64,000 nucleotides of DNA from Peribacillus alkalitolerans. GTDB taxonomy: Bacteria; Bacillota; Bacilli; Bacillales; DSM-1321. Shown here in pieces: positions 35,508-45,123 of the stretch. The stretch lies in contig NZ_JAAGVZ010000002.1 of assembly GCF_010882125.1 (NCBI RefSeq), positions 248,001-312,000 of the forward strand. Reading direction: 5' to 3'. The translations under genes and the position numbers were made by a program. Every line of letters begins with the position of its first letter. The stretch's first letter is position 1. The notes under the pieces are model-generated. The model searched no databases. It saw only the letters and a list, made by a program, of their open reading frames with translations, and had not been told where the DNA came from.

Positions 35508-36899
35508 TTATTCAGCCTCCTTACTGCCGCCAACCGTCATTTCACTAACACGGATCATTGGCTGTCCAACATTCACAGGAATGCTTCCGCTTAATGATCC
35601 ACACATTCCCGCTCCATGTGCTAATTGATTTCCTACCATATCAACAAGCTTAATCGTCTCCGGACCATTCCCAACAAGTGTCGCTCCTCGAATTGGTTTA
35701 CCAATTTTGCCATCTTTCACAAGATAAGCCTCCATGACGGCAAAATTATAATCACCTGTTGCAGGATTCACGGAACCACCACCCATATACTTTGCATAAA
35801 TGCCATGCTCTGTATTAGCGATGATTTCTTCCGGCGAAGACTTCCCTTCCGCTATATATGTGTTCGTCATACGAGAGGTTGGGGCAAAACGGTAAGACTG
35901 CCTTCTACCAGATCCTGTTGATTCCATCCCCATTCTTCGGCTATTAAATTTATCAATCAAGTATCCTTTCAAAATACCATTTTCAATTAAAACATTTCTT
36001 CGAGCCTTTTCCCCTTCATCGTCAAGCGTGATGGATCCCCACTCGTTTGAAAGTGTCGCATCATCAATATAAGTCACAACATCTGAGGCGACTTTTTCTC
36101 CAATTCGATTGGCAAAAACAGAGTTATTTTTTGCTACAGAAGTCGCTTCTAATCCATGTCCACAAGCCTCATGGAATATAACGCCTCCAAATTCATTGTC
36201 AATGATTACAGGGAACTTACCACTTGGACAAGGTTCAGCTCCTAACATAGTCACTGCAATCCGCGATGCTTCATTTGCATAGTGTTCTAGATTTAAATTC
36301 TCAAAGAATTCAAATCCCTTATGTGCACCTGGCCCATAAAAACCCCGCTGCATTTGCATGCCATCGGAAGCGATTGATTGAATCGCCATTCTACTTCTAA
36401 TCCTTTTGTCTTCTACAAATTTACCTTCGCTATTCGCAATTAGAACATTTTGCTCTTCATCCAGGTAACGAATATGAACTTGCTGAATGCTAGAATGGTA
36501 ATTTTTCGCAATCTCATAAGCCTTCTTCATGACATTTACTTTGCGCATTTTCTCTACTTCTCGCGGATGAATCAAAATCGGATGGTCGCAAGTAAGCATT
36601 TCTTTTTCTAAAGGCTGCGGTTGGATAATCGAATCTCCAGAAATGGCATGTGCGGCATTACTAGCTGCTTTTAACAAACTCTCTTTTGACCCATCTGTTG
36701 TATATGTATATACATTTTGCAAACCTTTAAAGACACGGATCCCAATGCCAAAATCCCTACCTGATAAACTATTTTCAATTTTACCGCTTTGTAGAGTTAG
36801 AGTATTTGTATATCTATCCTCCACAAACACTTCCGCAAAATCTCCTCCGGTTGCGAGCGCAGCTGAAAGAACATCTTCAATCACAGATTTCGAAAGCAT
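35508..36899 (-). CDS. tldD: TldD-family zinc metalloprotease
   Basis: 463 aa. The active-site motif HEACGHGLEA (HExxxH) is at about residues 243-252, with the third ligand Cys expected near GAGMCGSLSGSIPVNVG in the C-terminal part. GIGIRVFKGLQNVYTY and SYRFAPTSRMTNTYI are typical. Forms a heterodimer with the PmbA-like protein downstream. GAGGAGGGGTTTT precedes ATG 36899. No substrate peptide gene is evident in the neighbourhood. Confidence 0.92.
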   Translation of the reverse strand: MLSKSVIEDVLSAALATGGDFAEVFVEDRYTNTLTLQSGKIENSLSGRDFGIGIRVFKGLQNVYTYTTDGSKESLLKAASNAAHAISGDSIIQPQPLEKEMLTCDHPILIHPREVEKMRKVNVMKKAYEIAKNYHSSIQQVHIRYLDEEQNVLIANSEGKFVEDKRIRSRMAIQSIASDGMQMQRGFYGPGAHKGFEFFENLNLEHYANEASRIAVTMLGAEPCPSGKFPVIIDNEFGGVIFHEACGHGLEATSVAKNNSVFANRIGEKVASDVVTYIDDATLSNEWGSITLDDEGEKARRNVLIENGILKGYLIDKFNSRRMGMESTGSGRRQSYRFAPTSRMTNTYIAEGKSSPEEIIANTEHGIYAKYMGGGSVNPATGDYNFAVMEAYLVKDGKIGKPIRGATLVGNGPETIKLVDMVGNQLAHGAGMCGSLSGSIPVNVGQPMIRVSEMTVGGSKEAE

Positions 36900-37287
36900 A
36901 AAACCCCTCCTCGCTCAATATTTTCAAAATAATCAGAACAATATTATTATACGATTCATTACCTATATTTACCACAAAAGATAAAACATCTTTTCTGTTG
37001 AAAGTTATGCTTTCAGACTGTATGAAAAAGAGTCTGCTAATACTAATGACAATTGGGACAACTCTTTTCTCGCAAATATGAGAACGATTATAAGGACAGC
37101 TTGATATGACTTCCATTCTCAACAAGAAAAACTGTAAACATTCAGGTAGAATACCTATTTACCCTTTGACCTCTCTTCAGATACAGATGCAAAACCGACC
37201 AATGTTATTACTAAAAATAATAATAGTAAGCATTGGATAAACATGGTAAATTATAGTAAAAAATACTTATTAAGGAGCTGAAATTAT
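36900..37287. other. Divergent intergenic region tldD / DUF7010-like gene
   Basis: 388 AT-rich bases between diverging genes. A TATAAT for tldD at about 36945 on the minus strand is visible but its -35 is poor. A short minus-strand frame in it has no ribosome binding site and no recognisable product. Confidence 0.3.
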
Positions 37288-37833
37288 TTGAATTTAACTC
37301 TAGAACACTTGCAAACACATATAATAACGAATGCGAAAAAAGGATTTCCTATTTTATTATCAGGATCTATCGTCTTTTTTCTCTTTACCTTTTTACCTCT
37401 CGTTTTTCCAATGGAAACAGTACATTTAATATGGATTTTCGGATTGAGTGTCATATTTCCTTTTGGATTATTATTAGGAAAAATCTTACATGTAAATTTA
37501 ATTACCACTGATAATCCAATTGGAACTTTGGGAGGCATTGTTGCTGCTCCACAAGCTTTTTATATTCCAGTTTTTATTATTGTTTACATGCATATTCCTG
37601 AATTTATTCCATTCACCATAGGACTTCTAGGTGGTTCTCATTTTCTTCCATATATGTGGATTTATAAAAGTAAAGCCTATTTATTCGTAACGCTTGGAAC
37701 TTGCTTTTCTTCTCTATTATTCGGTGGATTCCTTGTTAATCATGCCTATACCCTAGTCCCGTTAGCAATCTCTATTGTTTATTTTAGTGGTGTTTTATTA
37801 ATATTTAAGGAACTTAAGTCAAGTCCTGTTTAA
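37288..37833 (+). CDS. DUF7010-like integral membrane protein
   Basis: 181 aa with five or six membrane segments and no catalytic motif that I recognise. It starts at TTG 37288 with AAGGAGCTGAAATTA in front. Stretches LGKILHVNLITTDNPIGTLGG and LGGSHFLPYMWIYKSKAYL resemble the small DUF7010 membrane proteins of Bacillaceae; the family assignment is from memory. Function unknown. A terminator follows 2 bases after the stop. Confidence 0.75.
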   Translation: MNLTLEHLQTHIITNAKKGFPILLSGSIVFFLFTFLPLVFPMETVHLIWIFGLSVIFPFGLLLGKILHVNLITTDNPIGTLGGIVAAPQAFYIPVFIIVYMHIPEFIPFTIGLLGGSHFLPYMWIYKSKAYLFVTLGTCFSSLLFGGFLVNHAYTLVPLAISIVYFSGVLLIFKELKSSPV

Positions 37834-37834
37834 T

Positions 37835-37856
37835 CACCTATTTATAGGTGTTTTTT
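37835..37856 (+). terminator. Terminator after the DUF7010-like gene
   Basis: CACCTA tt TAGGTG-type stem followed by seven T, directly after the stop codon. Confidence 0.8.
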
Positions 37857-37958
37857 TATTTCCTAAAAATCTCAATATTGATCCAACTTGTACAGCCAGA
37901 ACATAAATAATAAGACAACTAGGAACCGAACCAAATATATAAGTCTTTCTATCGTTTA

Positions 37959-38045
37959 CGAATAGTGCCTGACGCAATATTCATGAAATGACAAAAAGAC
38001 ACCCGAATGGACTCATTCGGAATGCCTTATGTCGACAAAATGAAA
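37959..38045. repeat. Palindrome fragment plus hairpin module remnant
   Basis: CGAATAGTGCCTGACGC (37959-37975) is a single right arm of the dispersed palindrome. It is followed by a GACACCCGAATGGACTCATTCGG hairpin and TTATGTCGACAAAATGAAAA, a decayed version of the module at 40712-40786. Confidence 0.5.
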
Positions 38046-38087
38046 AACTACTATATGAAGGTTTTCATTCTGTTATTTCTACATACC

Positions 38088-40427
38088 TTATTCATTGTGG
38101 ATTAAATTTTCACGTAATACATTTCGCAAAAATGGGCTCGGTTCACCTACGCAGTAAAGTTGCAAATAATGCATGGCTCTGGTGCAGGCGGTGTAGAATA
38201 CTCTACGGAGGCTCTCATCGCCGTATACTTGCTCCGAAGCGTCATAGACGATGACAGCGTCGAATTCGATTCCTTTGGACAAATATGACGGAATGACAAC
38301 CACTCCTTGTTCATATTCAAGCGAGCCGTTCTTCAAGAGCTTAATATCATCGACGTTTGACAATGCTTCGTATGCATTCTTACTTTCCTCTGCAGATTTG
38401 CATATTATGGCAATACTATGATAACCAAGACTTCGTAGAGCATCGATTTTAGATGAAATGCAGCGGTGCAGTTCTTCGTGATCGAACAATTGTGTCAGCA
38501 CAGGTTGTTCGCCGTCACGTTCGAAAGGTATAATATGGTCACCGTTAGGCACTAGTCTCCGTGTAAATTCGATGATCGGTTTTGTTGATCGGTAGCTGCG
38601 TGTCATGTTAATCACTTCCGTTTCAACCTGTCCATATAAGTCGGTAAGTGTATGGAAATCAACCATTTCGCTTGCATGGATGAATATCGCCTGATTAAAG
38701 TCACCTAGCACAGTCATCCTTGCCGAAGGAAACAAACGTGTTAGAAACTCGAATTGAAACGGTGAATAATCCTGCGCCTCGTCAACAAGTATGTGCTTTA
38801 TCGAGCCGTTTGTCTCAAAGCCTTGAATCAATTCTTTCATATATAAGAACGGAGTAGCATCTTCGTAAGATAATTTACTTTCATCTAGCATTTCCAGAGT
38901 AGCTTGACAAATATCCGCCCACTCCTCGGGTGTTTCCCCTTCTATCCACTGTTTGATATACATCGGATCAGCAAATAACTGCCTATACATCCCCTTAATG
39001 TCGACGAAACGTAACGTCCGGATTCGTTTTCGCAACTGCTTCATCTTCTGGTGAACAATCAATTGGCCAAGTGCTTGAGGCTCGATCTCATAATCAGCAA
39101 TCGATTCTCTATTATAGCCTCGTTTTTTCGCTAAAAAGGTATGTGCTTTATGGTAATCCTCGTTGCTAAGCAGCTCGATTTCCTCCTGTACCCATGGCTT
39201 AGTCCGTTCGACCTTTTCGGCTTCATTTATTTGCTTAATGAGCCAATCCTTTAACTTTTCAAGTCTGTTATGGAAGCGGAGTGAGGTGTCGACGGAATAA
39301 AATCTGTCTGCAATTTGTTGAGCGGTAATAATCGACTTTCCTCTGAAGTTAATTCCCTTGAATAACATTCCAGATAACTCCAGCGATTTCCTATATGCAT
39401 TAATCACCTCAAAATAACGAGTAGATGCTTTGAACTGGATACTCGAAACCCTATTTCTGTAAGAAGGGATATTCTCTGCTGTTAATACATATTCCAATTG
39501 ATCGTATGGATTTTCAACTTGAAACTCATTACTCAGCCGATGGTACAGGTATTCCTGAAATGTGACCTGCTGCATATTCTCTTCGCCGAGTTCCGGCAGC
39601 ACATTGGACACGTAACTATTAAACATCGAATTTGGCGAAAATAGAATAATTTGATCAGCATTCAGATTATCTCGATATTTGTAGAGCAAATAAGCAATCC
39701 GTTGCAGGGCAGCAGATGTCTTGCCACTACCAGCTGCACCATGAACAATAAGTAGCCTCCCTCGATCATGACGGATGATCCGGTTTTGCTCCTGTTGAAT
39801 GGTAGCTACTATATTGTGCATATGTTTGTCTGTACCTTTGCCCAGAACCTGCTGTAAAATCTCGTCTCCAATGGTCAGACTCGTATCGAACATGGATTGA
39901 AGAACACCGCCGCGAATAAGATATTGCCACTTTTTCTCCAATTCACCTTGGATTATTCCTCCTGGTGTTGAATACTTAGCCGGACCGGGCTGGTAATCGT
40001 AGTATACACTCGAGACCGGTGCCCTCCAGTCGTAGATAAGGAAATCACCTCCACTTGCATCCGTAAGCGTCGAGATTCCAATATAGATTTGTTCTTGAGA
40101 TGAAATTCCTTCTTCAATGAAATCAATTCGGCCGAAGTAAGGAACCTCCTGCATGCGGTGTAGCGTGGTCAATCTCTTGGATGCATGTCTGTGGGTGCTT
40201 TGACTTACTGACAGAGCTTGAGCCTCTTGTCTCAAGCCGATGATGGTCTCAAGAAAATCATGGAAGGTATCAATGTTCACCTTGATTTCATCCCAAAAGT
40301 GTTTGCGGATATTCACCACTTCGCTTCGGTGCCGGGAAGTTTCTTCCTGCAATTTACTGATTTGCTCTGTAATCATTTCCATAATACGGTCCACTCTTTT
40401 TTGCTCCTGCTGAAATGCTGAATTCAT
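38088..40427 (-). CDS. helD: HelD, RNA polymerase-associated UvrD-like helicase
   Basis: 779 aa. An N-terminal coiled coil (residues ~5-60) precedes the 1A domain with Walker A VHGAAGSGKTSAALQRI (about 222-238); HILVDEAQDYSPFQFEF is Walker B, and ARMTVLGDFNQAIF, TRSYRSTKPI and SKGIEFDAVIVYD are later motifs of the UvrD superfamily. HelD frees stalled RNA polymerase from DNA. Length fits the Bacillus protein (~774 aa). I chose ATG 40427, third codon after an upstream ATG, because AAGGAGTGTTTGCT precedes it. Confidence 0.92.
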   Translation of the reverse strand: MNSAFQQEQKRVDRIMEMITEQISKLQEETSRHRSEVVNIRKHFWDEIKVNIDTFHDFLETIIGLRQEAQALSVSQSTHRHASKRLTTLHRMQEVPYFGRIDFIEEGISSQEQIYIGISTLTDASGGDFLIYDWRAPVSSVYYDYQPGPAKYSTPGGIIQGELEKKWQYLIRGGVLQSMFDTSLTIGDEILQQVLGKGTDKHMHNIVATIQQEQNRIIRHDRGRLLIVHGAAGSGKTSAALQRIAYLLYKYRDNLNADQIILFSPNSMFNSYVSNVLPELGEENMQQVTFQEYLYHRLSNEFQVENPYDQLEYVLTAENIPSYRNRVSSIQFKASTRYFEVINAYRKSLELSGMLFKGINFRGKSIITAQQIADRFYSVDTSLRFHNRLEKLKDWLIKQINEAEKVERTKPWVQEEIELLSNEDYHKAHTFLAKKRGYNRESIADYEIEPQALGQLIVHQKMKQLRKRIRTLRFVDIKGMYRQLFADPMYIKQWIEGETPEEWADICQATLEMLDESKLSYEDATPFLYMKELIQGFETNGSIKHILVDEAQDYSPFQFEFLTRLFPSARMTVLGDFNQAIFIHASEMVDFHTLTDLYGQVETEVINMTRSYRSTKPIIEFTRRLVPNGDHIIPFERDGEQPVLTQLFDHEELHRCISSKIDALRSLGYHSIAIICKSAEESKNAYEALSNVDDIKLLKNGSLEYEQGVVVIPSYLSKGIEFDAVIVYDASEQVYGDESLRRVFYTACTRAMHYLQLYCVGEPSPFLRNVLRENLIHNE

Positions 40428-40711
40428 AGCAAACACTCCTTAAAAAATAAGTTATTTGGGGGTTGACTAATGAAGTTGTTTTGTTTTATAATTAAAATAG
40501 GGATAATTTATCTTATTTTAATTATAAAATGTATATCTATATAAATTTACCACGGTTTCTCATTTTTTTCAATATACTGTACATGATTTCTATCCTTTTC
40601 TTTTCATAAATGCTTTTTTAAAAAGTTAACTTTTGTTTTTTACTCTAAAAGGTTCATTAAGGCAGAATTAGAAAAGAATTCCACAAAAATAAAATTATAG
40701 TAAATAATAAA
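40428..40711. other. Upstream region of helD
   Basis: AT-rich, no coding potential and no repeat. It must hold the helD promoter; I cannot pick one with confidence. Confidence 0.3.
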
Positions 40712-40786
40712 AGCGTAAGGCACCCGAATGGACACATCCGGGTGCCTTTTGTCGACAATCTGAAACCCTCCTAGAGGGTTTTTATT
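40712..40786 (+). repeat. Hairpin/terminator repeat module
   Basis: GGCACCCGaatggacacatCCGGGTGCC, then TTTTGTCGACAATCTGA, then AAACCCTCctaGAGGGTTTTTATTTTG, a terminator on the plus strand although no gene lies just upstream on that strand. Same plan as 7899-7990 and 8694-8773. Confidence 0.65.
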
Positions 40787-40789
40787 TTG

Positions 40790-40950
40790 TTATTTATACA
40801 TACCTTTTATATTCTTCTTAGCATAAGCCATTGTATTCTCAACAGCCTTTTCATACTTATAAATGCCGTTGTCATCGGATTTTTTTCCATAGCTACTTTT
40901 GTAATATATTCTTGATGAAGTTTTCCATCTTACCAGATCTAAGCTAGTAA
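40790..40950 (-). pseudogene. Possible coding remnant
   Basis: A short frame ends SSYGKKSDDNGIYKYEKAVE... and closes with a stop, but has no ribosome binding site and its N-terminal part runs into the palindrome at 40972. It may be the 3' tail of a lost gene. No function recognised. Confidence 0.2.
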
Positions 40951-40971
40951 GATTGAAACAATACATAACGT

Positions 40972-41029
40972 TGTCATGCACGACACGTGGACAAATCAAC
41001 TAATTTTGTTTATGAGTGGTGCCTGACAC
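40972..41029. repeat. Dispersed ~60-bp palindrome, copy B
   Basis: Right arm GAGTGGTGCCTGACACC is intact; left arm (GTCATGCACGACACGTGG) is mutated. Inner arms GTGGACAAA/TTTGTTTATG remain. Confidence 0.65.
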
Positions 41030-41144
41030 CATCATATGCTAGATTCCCAATTCTAGTATTTTTTCAAAATTTGGTTACATAAACAATCAAAATCTATCAA
41101 TTTTAATAAACTATCATGAATTCAAAAAATAGGAGATGATAGTT

Positions 41145-43406
41145 ATGGCAATTTCACAAGATTTGCTTATTGTAAAATATCATGTCGGTATTTATGGCCA
41201 ATGGATCACTTTGGCCAACGTATCGAACTCTGATAGAATCATAAGTGGATGGAAAATAAGAGAATACGCAAGTAAAACTAAAGTGGGAACAACATTTACT
41301 TTCCCCTCTGGAACTGTAATTAAGGCAAAATCGCTGTTAATCGTGATGAAAGAAGGAGGTTCCGGTATCAACGGTGCCCCTGCAACTATTCCTGTAGTGC
41401 ATGCGTCCGCATTGGGGCAATTAGGTCGTGATGGAGAAAAAATTATATTATTAAGACCTAATGACCAACAAGTAGATGAGTTAATTTTCAGTAGTTCTAG
41501 TACTAAGTACTCTGGAAAAACACCATTCCAAATTGACGGTTTTCTCTATGAAAATGAAGCCTTTGAACGGATATCCATAACCGATACGGACAAGGTTGGA
41601 GATTGGATAAAAGTAACTCCCCCTACCACACCAATCATTGCTTGGGGATGGGCTCCACTCGATAATATACCACCAACACAAGAATCCCACTCACCGACTA
41701 ACGGTGCAACGAATGTCTTGATAAATGAGTTGGTGAAAGTAACCTTCAATGAGCCTATCCTTGCAGGTCCTTTTCTGCAAAGTGTAACGATTAAGGACGC
41801 CAATAATGTATCCGTCGGAGGCATTGAGGCAAGCGTATCCGGCAAAGTATTGACGATTGCCCACTCACCTTTCGATAACAACAAAATCTACACGGTGAAT
41901 GTGCCTGTTCAAGCAGTCATAGATGCGGCGGGCAACGGTAACACAAGTGCGATTGGGTGGTCGTTCACGACAATCGCAATGCAACTAACCGGGACTCCAA
42001 ACCTAGCAAAAATCACTTTCGACAAATCCACCACAGCTTTTCCCCAGGTTGCCGGCCTGGACGGAGCAGTTGAAGCAAATGCCCTCGTCAAAATCTACAG
42101 TAGCGTTACTAAGGAGAATTTTCTAGGAGGAACATTTGCAACAGCCACAGGTTCTTTTGTAACAAAGATTAGTGACGTCGCTCTGTCACTACAGGCAGTC
42201 TATGTAACCGCAACAGCTCCAGGAAAAGCGGAGAGTGCCATTACCCCAGTGTCGGCGTCAGTCACCGGAGTGGATAAGGTCTTAATCGTGAAATATCATT
42301 CTGGTAGCTATGGTCAATGGATCACTTTGGCCAATATTACGGACCATGATATCAATTTGACGAATTGGAAAATGAGTGAATACGTGAACTTTGATTTAGT
42401 GGGATCAACTTGGACAATACCAAATGGAACAGTGATTAAGGCCCAATCGCTTTTAATTGTTAAAAGAGTAGATGGTTCCGGTATAACCGGAGTTCCAGCA
42501 GATATTCCTGTCGTACAAACCTCATTAAGTCCAATACTTCCTTTTGGTCAAGATCACGAAAAAATCATCTTGCAAAATCCCTCCAACATCCAAGTAGATG
42601 AGCTTAATTTCTGGACGATGTTTAATGGTGTTTGTATTTGGCACTCTGGGCTTACTCTCTACCAAATATGTATTCCACCATCAGAAGCTCTCACAAATGT
42701 AGATGGCTTCGAACGAAAATCAGTCATTGATACGAATACTGAGGCAGATTGGAAGATTGTAAGAAGTCCGAATAATCCAATCAAAGCTTGGGAATGGGTG
42801 CCGAACACTAACCCTGATACCACTCCTCCAGTCGTTTTATCCACAGAACCAGCAAACGGAGCAGCGAATGTCACTCTGGACGCGGTTTTGAAAGTCACGT
42901 TTAACGAACCAATTATGTTGGGAACTGAGGAACCTACAATATACAGTTATTACGAAGGGCGTTTCATTTCTCCTCAAAAACTCCAGGCAAGCGTATCCGG
43001 AAACGAGCTATTGATTGCTCACACAGCATTCTGGAGCGGCGATTGGTGTGACGTCATTGTGCCTGTACACACCGTTACGGATCTAGCTGGTAACTCCTTC
43101 ACTGATTCCATCTATTGGTCGTTTACGACGGGTGTTTTTCCACCTACAAACACACCGGATCTAAGTAAAATCATATTCGACAACAGCACACCTTCATCGG
43201 CTACGGTGACAGGATTGGACGGAGCAGTGGAACCGAACGCAGAAGTTACTGTCTACGGTTTGGGTCTTCAGTTCCTGGGAGTTACTATAGCCACAGCCAC
43301 CGGATCATTCCAGTTAACCATCGACACGACGATTTATTCGGAACCTTTCGAATTGTATGCAGTAGCGCCTGGCAAAGCCCATAGTGCCCCTGTAAATTTG
43401 CAGTAA
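41145..43406 (+). CDS. Lamin-tail and Ig-like (Big_5) repeat protein without signal peptide
   Basis: 753 aa made of two tandem units of about 375 residues. Each unit has a lamin-tail-like domain (LLIVKYHVGIYGQWITLANV and, in unit 2, VLIVKYHSGSYGQWITLANI), an Ig-like SbsA/Big_5 domain (PTNGATNVLINELVKVTFNEP / PANGAANVTLDAVLKVTFNEP ... WSFTT) and a smaller Ig-like domain with GLDGAVE. I chose ATG 41145 (GGAG nine bases before) over one nine bases upstream. No signal peptide, anchor or enzyme domain is visible, odd for domains usually found outside the cell. Function unknown; surface or spore-coat association is possible. Confidence 0.8.
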   Translation: MAISQDLLIVKYHVGIYGQWITLANVSNSDRIISGWKIREYASKTKVGTTFTFPSGTVIKAKSLLIVMKEGGSGINGAPATIPVVHASALGQLGRDGEKIILLRPNDQQVDELIFSSSSTKYSGKTPFQIDGFLYENEAFERISITDTDKVGDWIKVTPPTTPIIAWGWAPLDNIPPTQESHSPTNGATNVLINELVKVTFNEPILAGPFLQSVTIKDANNVSVGGIEASVSGKVLTIAHSPFDNNKIYTVNVPVQAVIDAAGNGNTSAIGWSFTTIAMQLTGTPNLAKITFDKSTTAFPQVAGLDGAVEANALVKIYSSVTKENFLGGTFATATGSFVTKISDVALSLQAVYVTATAPGKAESAITPVSASVTGVDKVLIVKYHSGSYGQWITLANITDHDINLTNWKMSEYVNFDLVGSTWTIPNGTVIKAQSLLIVKRVDGSGITGVPADIPVVQTSLSPILPFGQDHEKIILQNPSNIQVDELNFWTMFNGVCIWHSGLTLYQICIPPSEALTNVDGFERKSVIDTNTEADWKIVRSPNNPIKAWEWVPNTNPDTTPPVVLSTEPANGAANVTLDAVLKVTFNEPIMLGTEEPTIYSYYEGRFISPQKLQASVSGNELLIAHTAFWSGDWCDVIVPVHTVTDLAGNSFTDSIYWSFTTGVFPPTNTPDLSKIIFDNSTPSSATVTGLDGAVEPNAEVTVYGLGLQFLGVTIATATGSFQLTIDTTIYSEPFELYAVAPGKAHSAPVNLQ

Positions 43407-43489
43407 TCTATCTAAAAGGTCCAAGTCACTGATTATAAAATATCATTTTGTTAATTAAGTAAGATGGCTTAGTCAAGATTAGAATATTA

Positions 43490-43546
43490 GCGTCAGGCAC
43501 TACTAGTGGACAATTGTTAAAATTGTTCATCAATGGTGCCTGGCGC
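43490..43546. repeat. Dispersed ~60-bp palindrome, copy C
   Basis: GCGTCAGGCAC...GTGCCTGGCGC outer arms, TGGACAATTG/AATTGTTCA inner arms. Lies between convergent genes. Confidence 0.75.
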
Positions 43547-43707
43547 TAAATTCATTTACCTATAAAATCGAACGATGAGGTCAAAAAATGGAAATAAAAA
43601 AACAAGAATGTGGATTCCTGTTTTTCGCTTTATATTTATACCCAAAGATAGAAGTAAAATGAATATATATAATCAGTTATTTTTTTGGATCGATAATATC
43701 AGACACA

Positions 43708-44514
43708 TTAATAGTCGAGTTTAGAGACCATAAATAGTTCTGCTTGAAACTTATCTAACATCTGTGAATAAGAGGCCTCCATAAGAAGTGGAAAAAGATC
43801 TTCGAGTGCGTCATTGTAATTTTGGCCCATGATTTCGCGTAATAAAACAATCCTTTGAAAGAGCATCGATTTATTAAAATCGATTCCAAGTTCATAGAGG
43901 CATTCAGATAGATTTTCTTTAGGGCATCGTTTAATTTTTCGTAATACCTTCTGATTTTTTTCAATAAACTTTTCGTTTAAGTAATGTGTCACATAATTGG
44001 TATAAATTATTTGACCGATATCATTTGTTTCTTTTTTAGAATAGTTGAACCCTATAACGTGATTTTCCCTATTTTCATGAAGAATATAGGTTTGATTCCC
44101 TCGTAAATGAGTGATAAAGCTTTTTACACTTTTATCGAACATTTTATTAAACTGGATGATTTGATGCAGTTTCCCTGCAAATTCTTGATGTTCTTCTCCA
44201 ACCACAAATAACCGATCAACAATGGGCAACAGCTTTAATACCCCTTCTGATAATTGGCTGGATGCATCATAAATAATGATATTGTGTTCTTTTTTCATTT
44301 GTTTCACTTTTCGCTTTTGCTCAGTTAAGGATAATTTAGAAAAATCACTGATTAACTCACTCGAGGTATTTTCTTTTTCCAAAGTTCCATATGAAATAAA
44401 AGCAACAGACAAATTGGTGTTCATTTTCAGCCATTTATAAATAGAAAGGGACAGTTCAGTTACACCTGATTTCGCTTTCGGAGAATAAAAACCAACTAAA
44501 TACACTTTTCTCAC
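43708..44514 (-). CDS. Degenerate ParA/MinD-like protein
   Basis: 268 aa. The start KVYLVGFYSPKAKSGVTELSLSIYKWL aligns with the ParA/MinD opening but the P-loop APKGGVGKT has become SPKAKSGVT, losing the second lysine; Walker-B-like NIIIYDASSQLSEGV follows. The C-terminal half (130-268) is helical and unmatched. Binding of nucleotide is doubtful. It is a lone gene facing the Ig-like protein gene. Function unknown; a structural or regulatory partner in localisation is one possibility. Confidence 0.6.
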   Translation of the reverse strand: MRKVYLVGFYSPKAKSGVTELSLSIYKWLKMNTNLSVAFISYGTLEKENTSSELISDFSKLSLTEQKRKVKQMKKEHNIIIYDASSQLSEGVLKLLPIVDRLFVVGEEHQEFAGKLHQIIQFNKMFDKSVKSFITHLRGNQTYILHENRENHVIGFNYSKKETNDIGQIIYTNYVTHYLNEKFIEKNQKVLRKIKRCPKENLSECLYELGIDFNKSMLFQRIVLLREIMGQNYNDALEDLFPLLMEASYSQMLDKFQAELFMVSKLDY

Positions 44515-44655
44515 CTGCCTTAGTAAATCATATTCGCAGGTTGAATAAAGGCATGAGACAAACCTCTAGGATGATAAAAAATTCTGTTTTTTCGTTTGGA
44601 CTAGTTTATATATTTATTAGTTTACGGTATTTCTTTTCTATGCCTCAAAAAATAA

Positions 44656-44714
44656 GGGTCAGACACTACCCATTGACAAACATTATAAATCTGTTCATAC
44701 ATGGTGCCTGACGC
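44656..44714. repeat. Dispersed ~60-bp palindrome, copy D
   Basis: GGGTCAGACAC...GTGCCTGACGC outer arms; inner arms TTGACAAA/CTGTTCATA partly decayed. Confidence 0.7.
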
Positions 44715-44940
44715 TATTTTTCATAGTGTCGTAGATGCAAGAGAACCTTCCCCACATTAAATGAAAAATACGACTATTATATATTCTGAAAAAATTTGAG
44801 TTTTCCAATCCAAGTTTTTATTCATTAAAATCGTGATCAATTACTGAGGACCTAACAATATAAATCTAACTTATTTATTCAAAAACAAAATAAATATATT
44901 TGTACAGGCATAAAATCAATTAGGAAACAAACCTGCCTTA

Positions 44941-45110
44941 TGGGAATAAATCGGATGTTCGGAGGTGTTTTTGTTTCATGATGTAGATTAAGGAATACGA
45001 AGTTGCAGTAGTTGGTATTAATGCCAAAAGATTTCTCACAGCCATTACAACAGCAAAACAGAGATTACATGCTGTCATGATTAAAGAAGGCTCATTTGTT
45101 GTTTTTATAC
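44941..45110 (-). pseudogene. Possible membrane-protein fragment
   Basis: The minus strand reads NEPSLIMTACNLCFAVVMAVRNLLALIPTTATSYSLIYIMKQ before a stop, a credible hydrophobic C-terminal segment. The frame upstream runs into the GC-rich repeat at 45124-45251, which appears to have cut the gene. No family recognised. Confidence 0.25.
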
Positions 45111-45123
45111 TATATAATTTGTC

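Noticed and set aside
37284-37538. Minus-strand 84-codon frame
   Set aside because: Antisense to the DUF7010-like gene, which has a ribosome binding site, membrane segments and a terminator.
41546-42898. Minus-strand frames opposite the Ig-like repeat protein
   Set aside because: Mirror the coding strand repeat; similar amino acids come from the duplicated unit, not from real genes.
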